A stretch of 28,169 nucleotides of DNA, taken from WS-7 sp041484545. GTDB lineage: Bacteria; Eisenbacteria; RBG-16-71-46; SZUA-252. The stretch is from the NCBI GenBank assembly GCA_041484545.1, contig JBGPHU010000012.1, positions 1 through 28,169 of the forward strand, read 5' to 3'. Shown in pieces: positions 22,699-28,169 of this stretch. How positions within the stretch are numbered: the stretch's first letter is position 1; the number at the start of each line of letters is the position of its first letter. The notes below the pieces were generated by a model. The model was not told the origin of the DNA, did not search any database, and saw nothing but the letters and a program-made list of their open reading frames with translations. The translations under genes were made by a program, and so were the position numbers.

Positions 22699-23925
22699 TC
22701 ATTTCGCGGCGACGGCGTCGGCGAGGCGCTCCACATCCCGGATGTCGTTGTAGATCTGCGTAGAGATACGGGCCCAAAGACGCCCGCGCCAGGCGTGAAG
22801 CTGGACTTCGATCCTGTCCTTCTCGAGGAGCGCATCGCGCAGTCTGCCCGCATCCTCCTTGCCGGAGCCCATGCGCTCCGGGAGCGGCACCGTGGCCATG
22901 GCTCCGACCATCGGCTCCGTAAGCTCGAACGGGATTCCCCATCGCGCGCATAGAAAACGCGCGCCTTCCCACGAGAGGTCGTGGTTGTAGGCGCGGACCG
23001 CCTCGATTCCCAGCTCCCGCATGTATGCGATCGCGAATGGGGCGGAGAGGTAGGCCGAGGGATCCCGCGTGCCGACCCAGTCGAATTCGTCCGTGAACCC
23101 CTTCCCCAAACCCCAGGAGATCACCGGCGGATGCAGCTCCTCCTGCCGATCGCGGGCCGCCCACAAGAACCCGGAGCTTCGCGGCGCGTACGCCCATTTG
23201 TGGAGGTTCGCCGTGTACCAGTCGGCGCCGACCGCGGGCACATCGAGCGCGATCGCCCCCGGCGCGTGGGCGCCGTCCACCGCTACAAGGACGCCGCGCT
23301 CGTGGCAGCGCGCGGCGATCTCCTCGACGGGAAGCACGAGCGCGCTCTCCGAGGTGACGTGATCGACCAACACGAGGCGCGTGCGGGGTCCGATCCCGGA
23401 AATCACCGCGTCCGCGAAGGCGCCACTCCCCCGCGAGGAAGGCGGCAACTCGACCGTGCGCACCGCAGCGCCCCGCTCGCGCGCGTAGAAGGACGCCGCG
23501 ATCACGATGGCGCCATAGGCGTGGTCGGTGACCAGGATTTCGTCCCCCTCGCGCAGCGGAAAGGAGCGGAGGACGGCGTTCATGGCGGTGGTCTCGTTGT
23601 CCACGAAGACTAAGTCCTCGCCCCGGGCGCCGACGAAGGAAGCAACCTCGGCGGCAGCGGCCCTGAGCCGCGGCGGCTCCCGGCGCGGCATGCCGACCGT
23701 CGTGGAGGAGAGCTCGCGCAAGAGGTATCGCGACGGCTGTTGCTCGATCTCTTCACGGATCGCCTCCTGCGCCAGGAGCACGCGGCGCGGCGGAGCGCCC
23801 ACGGTCCCATGGTTGAGATAGGTGATCGAGGGATCCAGAAGCCACTGCGCGCGCCAGGAGCGGCCGAAGGGCTTAGACCCGGGAGGTCGATGCGGCGTCG
23901 TGTGTCGCGTTTCCAATGCGCGCAT
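22699..23925 (-). CDS. Class V aminotransferase (cysteine desulfurase / isopenicillin-N epimerase-like)
   Basis: A 408-residue PLP enzyme. The family start WLLDPSITYLNHGTVGAPPRRV is at 28-49; the cofactor pocket shows VFVDNETTAMNAVL (107-120), VDHVTSESALVLPV (187-200), the Asp217 motif VDGAHAPGA and the Schiff-base lysine Lys243 in TANLHKWAYAPRSSGFLW. The later WVGTRDPSAYLSAPFA block is typical of the epimerase-like branch, which also contains enzymes of amino-acid racemisation and C-S lyase reactions, so the substrate is open. The first 25 residues are not conserved-looking, and the proposed ATG overlaps a TATAAT hexamer, so the real start may be further in. It is divergent from the helicase gene by 44 bp. 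Confidence 0.9.
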   Translation of the reverse strand: MRALETRHTTPHRPPGSKPFGRSWRAQWLLDPSITYLNHGTVGAPPRRVLLAQEAIREEIEQQPSRYLLRELSSTTVGMPRREPPRLRAAAAEVASFVGARGEDLVFVDNETTAMNAVLRSFPLREGDEILVTDHAYGAIVIAASFYARERGAAVRTVELPPSSRGSGAFADAVISGIGPRTRLVLVDHVTSESALVLPVEEIAARCHERGVLVAVDGAHAPGAIALDVPAVGADWYTANLHKWAYAPRSSGFLWAARDRQEELHPPVISWGLGKGFTDEFDWVGTRDPSAYLSAPFAIAYMRELGIEAVRAYNHDLSWEGARFLCARWGIPFELTEPMVGAMATVPLPERMGSGKEDAGRLRDALLEKDRIEVQLHAWRGRLWARISTQIYNDIRDVERLADAVAAK

Positions 23926-23929
23926 TATA
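23924..23929 (-). promoter_or_regulatory. Perfect -10 hexamer overlapping the aminotransferase ATG
   Basis: On the minus strand these bases read TATAAT and include the first two bases of the proposed ATG. A -35 match at the right distance is not evident. If used, the transcript would start inside the annotated gene and be leaderless, starting downstream of this ATG. Only 44 bp separate the two divergent start codons. Confidence 0.25.
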
Positions 23930-23969
23930 GGTTACCCGGACGGCCCCGATCTCGCGTATTCTCCGGCCC

Positions 23970-25424
23970 ATGCCATTCGCCTCGCTTGGACTGTCGCCAC
24001 AGGTCGTCAAAGGTGTTCGCGCTGCAGGGTACGTCGATCCCACTCCGATCCAGCAGAAAGCCATTCCGCTCATCCTCGAAGGAAGAGACCTGATCGGCGC
24101 GGCGCAGACCGGAACCGGAAAAACGGCCGCATTCGTTCTCCCCATCCTCACCCGCCTGATCGGCGGCCCACGCCGCCTGCGCGCGCTCGTGCTCACACCC
24201 ACGCGGGAGCTCGCCGCACAGGTCGAGACCAACGCGCGCGACTACGCTCGGTTCACGGACTTGAGCGTGGGCGTCGTCTACGGAGGTGTGCCGATTCCGC
24301 CACAGGAAAGACTTCTCAAGCAGCACGGAGTGGATTTCCTGGTGGCCACGCCGGGACGGCTGCTGGATCTCCACGACCGGCTGGCGCTCCGGCTCGACTT
24401 CATCGAGACGCTCGTGCTGGACGAGGCGGACCGGATGGTTGACATGGGCTTCGCTCCCGACCTCAAACGGATCCTCCGGCTGATGCCTCGCGAGCGGCAA
24501 ACGCTCATGTTCTCGGCGACCATGCCGCCCGAGCTGAATCGCGTCGCGAACGAGGCGCTCCGGAATCCGGCGCGGGTGGACCTGGCGCCTCCGCAACGTC
24601 CCGCGGCGGGCATCACCCAGGCCGTCTATCCCGTGCCCCGCTACCTGAAGACGGACCTCCTCGACTCCATGCTGTCGCACTCCGAAGTGAGCAGCGTGAT
24701 CGTCTTCGCCCGTACGAAGCACGGCGCGGACAAGCTGACCCGCGATCTCCAGCGCCGCGGGCACTCGGTCGCGACGCTCCACGGCAATCGCAGCCAGAGC
24801 CAGCGCGAGCGCGCCCTCGGCGATCTGAGGCGCGGCCGCGTGACGGTTCTCGTCGCCACCGACATCGCCTCGCGTGGTCTCGACGTCGAAGGAATCACGC
24901 ACGTCATCAACTACGACGTCCCGCATGCTCCCGAGGATTACGTCCACCGCATCGGAAGGACCGGACGCGTCGACGCCGTCGGAGACGCGTTCACCCTGAT
25001 TTCCCCTGAAGAGCAGAAGCAAATGACGGCCATCGAGCGGTTCCTGGGACGCGCGGTCCCGCGCGTCATCCTTCCCGACTTCGATTACAAGCGGCGTGCC
25101 TCGTCATCATCGTCCTCATCGTCCTCGGCGCCTGCCATGAACCACGGCTCCGGCAGACCCGGAGGATCGGGCGGCGGCCGGCCGGGCGGGCGCAGCGGAG
25201 GAGGGGCCCGCGGCGGACGTGGAAGCGAAGGCGGGATCGGCCGTAGCGGCGGTGGAGGCGGGCGCAGCGGCGGCTCCCCTCGCGGGCAAGGACGCGGGCA
25301 GGTAGCCTCGCCCGGATCGGGCAGCTCGCCTCGTCAGAGCGTAGAAACGGGTGGAGAGCAGCATCACGGAAGGCGCCCCAAGAAATCGCACGGAATGGAC
25401 CGACGGGGGCGGAGGAGAATTTGA
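23970..25424 (+). CDS. rhlE: DEAD-box RNA helicase, RhlE type, with Ser-run and Gly/Arg-rich tail
   Basis: A 484-residue ATP-dependent RNA helicase. Motifs in order: F and Q motif PTPIQQ (24-29), Walker A AQTGTGKT (45-52), PTRELA (77-82), GG (105-106), TPGR (127-130), DEAD (151-154), SAT (182-184), VIVFARTKHGADKL (243-256), LVATDIASRGLDV (294-306) and HRIGRTGR (326-333). The N-terminus MPFASLGLSPQVVKGV matches RhlE. The C-terminal tail begins with nine serines (378-386), followed by about 60 residues of Gly/Arg/Ser with RGG-like repeats, then a basic end. Such tails bind RNA non-specifically and can promote condensation or cold adaptation. The stop overlaps the next ATG by one base. Confidence 0.96.
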   Translation: MPFASLGLSPQVVKGVRAAGYVDPTPIQQKAIPLILEGRDLIGAAQTGTGKTAAFVLPILTRLIGGPRRLRALVLTPTRELAAQVETNARDYARFTDLSVGVVYGGVPIPPQERLLKQHGVDFLVATPGRLLDLHDRLALRLDFIETLVLDEADRMVDMGFAPDLKRILRLMPRERQTLMFSATMPPELNRVANEALRNPARVDLAPPQRPAAGITQAVYPVPRYLKTDLLDSMLSHSEVSSVIVFARTKHGADKLTRDLQRRGHSVATLHGNRSQSQRERALGDLRRGRVTVLVATDIASRGLDVEGITHVINYDVPHAPEDYVHRIGRTGRVDAVGDAFTLISPEEQKQMTAIERFLGRAVPRVILPDFDYKRRASSSSSSSSSAPAMNHGSGRPGGSGGGRPGGRSGGGARGGRGSEGGIGRSGGGGGRSGGSPRGQGRGQVASPGSGSSPRQSVETGGEQHHGRRPKKSHGMDRRGRRRI

Positions 25425-25921
25425 TGCGCCGGGTGCTCGTGGCGGTCTGCGCGGTCACCGTGGCGCTCACGGCGGGATGCGCCAAGGATCGCGGCGCCGA
25501 GACCGCCGAGCTGAAATCGACGATCGAATCGATGAACGCGCGATTCGCCGAGGCGTTCTCGCACCGCGACGTCGCGACGCTCGGCCAGCTCTACGCTGCC
25601 GACGCCCAGGCGTATCCGCCCGGGACGGCGCCGGTCGTAGGCCGGCCCGCGATCCAGGACATGTGGAAAGGCGTCCTGGGCATGTCGGGTGGGCGCATCC
25701 AGCTCAGGACCATCGAGGTGGACGGGAACGGAGAGACCGCCTGGGAGGCGGGCCGCTACACGCTGATCGGGAGCACCGGCGGCACGCTGGACGACGGCAA
25801 GTACATCGTCGTCTGGAAGCGAGAAGCCGGCAGCTGGAAGCTCTATCGCGACATGTGGAGCTCCGACAGCCCGCAGCAGGCGGCACCATCAGCCGCCGGG
25901 CAGCCCGCCACAAATCCATAG
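25424..25921 (+). CDS. DUF4440/SnoaL-like lipoprotein
   Basis: A 165-residue lipoprotein with lipobox LTAGC (Cys19). The mature part is a single NTF2-like cone fold: ELKSTIESMNARFAEAFSHRD, then LGQLYAADAQAYPPGTAPVVG, IQDMWKGVLGM, and strands EVDGNGETAWEAGRYTLIG and GKYIVVWKREAGSWKLYRDMW, a classic pattern of DUF4440/SnoaL-like proteins. The C-terminal 15 residues are low-complexity. The ATG at 25424 shares one base with the helicase stop and has GGAGGA seven bases upstream; a TTG one codon earlier is in frame. Coupling to a cytosolic RNA helicase is unusual but clear. The ligand or reaction is unknown. Confidence 0.88.
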   Translation: MRRVLVAVCAVTVALTAGCAKDRGAETAELKSTIESMNARFAEAFSHRDVATLGQLYAADAQAYPPGTAPVVGRPAIQDMWKGVLGMSGGRIQLRTIEVDGNGETAWEAGRYTLIGSTGGTLDDGKYIVVWKREAGSWKLYRDMWSSDSPQQAAPSAAGQPATNP

Positions 25922-25944
25922 CCGCTACTTGAGAAGAACCATCC

Positions 25945-25970
25945 GGATCCGGCCGCCACGGCCGCGATCC
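25945..25970. terminator. Strong hairpin between convergent genes
   Basis: GGATC-C-GGCCG, loop CCA, then CGGCC-GC-GATCC form about ten pairs with one small bulge. It lies exactly between the stop of the lipoprotein gene (25921) and the end of the surface-protein gene (25973). No long T-run follows, so it would be a GC-rich bidirectional terminator. Confidence 0.5.
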
Positions 25971-25972
25971 GA

Positions 25973-28169
25973 CTACCGAACCAGTATCAGCTTCTTCCTC
26001 ATGCTGAACGTCCGGTCCCCAGCCAGCGATACCGCGTCGACTCCGAGGAAATAGACTCCGCGAGCGACGTCCCTGCCCGACCCATCGCGGCCGTCCCATG
26101 CGTGATCGTATCGACCCGCCTCTACAGCGCCGCGGAGGAGACCGGCGACCCTGCGTCCCTGAACGTCGAAGACGGCCATGTTCACCCTGCTGGCCACCGG
26201 AAGCTCCAGCCTGAACCGCGTCCCGCCCCGGAAGGGGTTCGGGTACGCCGCGGAAAGCGCATAGGCGATCGGAAGGCCGCTCGCTTCGGCGCTCGCCGAG
26301 GAGATTGCCGCGGCCGCGGATGCCGTGGTGGTCGTGGCGTTGTGGACCTGGAGATTGCCGCCGCCCAGCTGATCTCGCGCCGTCCTGGTGCCGGTCCACT
26401 TGCTCGAGAACCACAGAGCGCCGGTCTTGTCCCAAACCGTCACCGCGAGGGAGTCATTCGCCCCCGGTTCTCCACTGTCGGTCATGGCCACCTGCAGCGT
26501 CGCGTTCCCGTCCAACGCGATCGGGTTCAGCGGGTCGGTGATGTCCTGAAGGTTTGCTTTGCCGTTGAACGTCGCGACCGGACGAATCTTGTCGACCACG
26601 AGCGAGGTCATGGCGTTGCCTTTGACCTGATACACCCTGCCACCGCCGCGGATTATGGTATTGATGTTGCCCTGGAGATTCGTGCCGCTCTTGTTGAACT
26701 TGACGTTGAATCCGAAGTTGTTCTTCAGGCCCGGCGTCCCGGCGTGGGAACCCGCCGAGCTGGACATGACCAGGTACCCCCCTCCCGTGATGAAGCCGCT
26801 GGCGAAGGGCTTCGCGACCGTAACCACGGTGTTGTCGGTGGAGAAGTCCCGGGTGTAGTAGCGGTTGACGCGTATCCCGACCGTGTACTGCTTGGCGTCG
26901 CTCGATCCGATATCGACGCTCCAGTTGTAGAGAGCCGTACCCGTCTTGGTGTCGCCCGCGCTCACGAGGTTGACCGGCACCGTGGCGATATCGGTGCTCA
27001 GGTCGCGGTTGACGAACGTCACGGAAGCGTTGCGGATGTCGCCGAACGTCGTGTCGCCCGCGGCGTCCGGGGTCGCGGTAATGTCCTGGATGGTCGCGCT
27101 CAGGGTGATGAGCGCCTGGCTGGACGTGGTTCCCGAAGTGGACACGAAGAGGGCACCGGTGTACGTCGCGCGGGCGTCCTCCCTGGAGATGGTCAGCGTA
27201 GTCGTCGGATTGCTCACCAGGAAATTGGGATTCACTCCGCCGAACTCAGCCGTCACGGTGTGCGCAACTGGCGCCATCTGCCCCGTGGGAGACGCCGGCG
27301 AGGCCGTGGGCTCGGGCCCGACCAGCGGAGCCGTCAGAACGCCCTGCAGCACGCCGCCCACTACCGTAAGCGGGACCGTTCCCATCACCTGGGTGCCCAC
27401 ACGGAAGGTCACCGACGTTGCGGGCGACAGCGGCGGGCTTCCGGCGCTTGCCGGCGAGAGGGTTGCCGTGAAGGTTGCAGGGTCGCTGTACTGCTGTGGG
27501 TTTGGGGTCACGGTGACCGACGAGGTCGTCGGGGCGGCAGACACCGTCAGCGTCCCCGGCGATGCGTCGAAGCTCCCGAGGAAGTTAGGCCCTGGATTGT
27601 AGACCGCTTCGACGAAGTAGCTGCCCACGACCACCCCGCTCAGACTGAACGCGGCGCTGGCCACGCCTCCGCTAACCGTGCTCGAGGTGACGGGCGCGCC
27701 GATGACGGTCGTGCCGCTCTTGACCGTGAACGTCACGGTCCCTTCCCCTACCGTGGCCAGTGACGGCGCCATTGCGAAGACGGATGCGGTGAGCGCCACG
27801 CTGGGATCGCCGAATACGGCCGACGAATTTCCGGCAGCGGTGACCGTGGAGGCTTGCGTGATACCGAGATTGGCGCCGATGAAGGACAGAGCATAATTGA
27901 CGCTCAGGGCCACCGTGCCCTGCGTGATGGCGTACGAGCCGACGTTCTCGCCGGCGGTCCGGGTCAGCGATCCCGAGAAGGCGTCGCTGAAGGCGAGTGA
28001 GCCCGCCGTGATGTGGTAGGTCAGCGCGGGGTCCGCGGTCCCGTAGATCTTGGTCTGCGGATCGGCCGTGATCGTCACCGGCCGGGTGGTGATCGTGAGA
28101 CTTGCTCCGACGTAGCTCAGGACGTAGTTCGTGTTCAGAGCCACCGTGCCCTGGGTGATCGCGTACGAG
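25973..28169 (-). CDS. Large secreted/surface protein with MBG and Ig-like repeats and FlgD-type C-terminal domain, partial
   Basis: The N-terminus lies beyond the right edge; 732 residues are visible. Order from the edge: an incomplete MBG repeat, a complete MBG repeat (ITADPQTKIYGTADPALTY through VNYALSFIGANLGI), two bacterial Ig-like repeats of the Big_3 style (VTAAGNSSAVFGDPSVALT and SSVTVTPNPQQYSDPATF), a middle beta-rich region, a segment resembling the post-COAP-1 domain (GFITGGGYLVM, FGFNVKFNKSG, GGGNLQVH), and a C-terminal FlgD-like Ig/sorting domain with YPNPFRGGTRFRLELP, FDVQGRRV, WDGRDGSGR and GVYFLGV, ending KKLILVR. Such C-termini guide type IX-like secretion or attachment in FCB-group bacteria. 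Adhesion or biofilm matrix is a plausible role. Confidence 0.9.
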   Translation of the reverse strand, partial: SYAITQGTVALNTNYVLSYVGASLTITTRPVTITADPQTKIYGTADPALTYHITAGSLAFSDAFSGSLTRTAGENVGSYAITQGTVALSVNYALSFIGANLGITQASTVTAAGNSSAVFGDPSVALTASVFAMAPSLATVGEGTVTFTVKSGTTVIGAPVTSSTVSGGVASAAFSLSGVVVGSYFVEAVYNPGPNFLGSFDASPGTLTVSAAPTTSSVTVTPNPQQYSDPATFTATLSPASAGSPPLSPATSVTFRVGTQVMGTVPLTVVGGVLQGVLTAPLVGPEPTASPASPTGQMAPVAHTVTAEFGGVNPNFLVSNPTTTLTISREDARATYTGALFVSTSGTTSSQALITLSATIQDITATPDAAGDTTFGDIRNASVTFVNRDLSTDIATVPVNLVSAGDTKTGTALYNWSVDIGSSDAKQYTVGIRVNRYYTRDFSTDNTVVTVAKPFASGFITGGGYLVMSSSAGSHAGTPGLKNNFGFNVKFNKSGTNLQGNINTIIRGGGRVYQVKGNAMTSLVVDKIRPVATFNGKANLQDITDPLNPIALDGNATLQVAMTDSGEPGANDSLAVTVWDKTGALWFSSKWTGTRTARDQLGGGNLQVHNATTTTASAAAAISSASAEASGLPIAYALSAAYPNPFRGGTRFRLELPVASRVNMAVFDVQGRRVAGLLRGAVEAGRYDHAWDGRDGSGRDVARGVYFLGVDAVSLAGDRTFSMRKKLILVR
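27910..28169 (-). repeat. 231-bp MBG-domain tandem repeat, partial
   Basis: The sequence around 27910-27938 recurs at 28141-28169 with only two differences, a period of exactly 231 bp or 77 codons. It codes for the MBG repeat segment SYAITQGTVAL. The window ends in the next unit, so the total number of units is unknown. Confidence 0.8.

Noticed and set aside
26102..27763. A 553-codon frame on the plus strand opposite the surface protein
   Set aside because: It has no domain and Arg/Gly/Val-biased composition; the minus strand has clear MBG and Ig-like repeats.

Overview
The window is GC-rich DNA, densely packed with genes, and starts with ATG, GTG and TTG. It looks like a Gram-negative bacterium: RND and MacAB/TolC-type tripartite efflux, an outer-membrane beta-barrel and lipoproteins are all present. 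The large surface protein at the right end carries MBG and Ig-like repeats and a C-terminal YPNPF-type FlgD/sorting-like domain. Together with the RGG-tailed helicase, this suggests the FCB group or a nearby candidate phylum such as Eisenbacteria. That taxonomic guess is an inference from gene content only.

Left part (1-11.8 kb): two efflux operons diverge from a 260-bp promoter region. Leftward run an OmpR-family regulator, its membrane histidine kinase, an IMP dehydrogenase/GMP reductase-family gene split by a one-base frameshift, a LEA-type lipoprotein, an RND adaptor lipoprotein and the N-terminal 443 residues of an RND pump. Rightward run an exported Gly/Arg-rich protein, a TolC-type channel, a MacA-like adaptor and a MacB/FtsX-type permease, without an ATPase. 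Stop and start codons overlap at most junctions in both operons. A perfect 13-bp inverted repeat lies between the operons.

Middle part (11.8-18.8 kb): a secreted M15-type peptidase with a dockerin-like calcium loop inserted between its metal ligands; a YtxH and DUF948-like pair; an NtrC-family sigma-54 activator paired with a soluble histidine kinase whose ATP-binding motifs are degenerate; a DUF5670-type small membrane protein; a LigD phosphoesterase cut off early in the polymerase domain; and a two-CBS protein. These genes are separated by unusually long non-coding stretches holding inverted and direct repeats.

Right part (18.8-28.2 kb): a beta-barrel outer-membrane protein is translationally coupled to a 570-residue exported protein with features reminiscent of an atypical kinase fold. 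Then come a histidine-box fatty acid hydroxylase/sterol desaturase family protein, a class V aminotransferase, a divergent RhlE-type RNA helicase coupled to a SnoaL/DUF4440-like lipoprotein, and the partial MBG-repeat surface protein.

The most notable items are the barrel plus kinase-like exported pair, the degenerate kinase in the NtrC pair, the peptidase with its inserted calcium loop, the permease operon without an ATPase, the LigD fragment and the frameshifted IMPDH.
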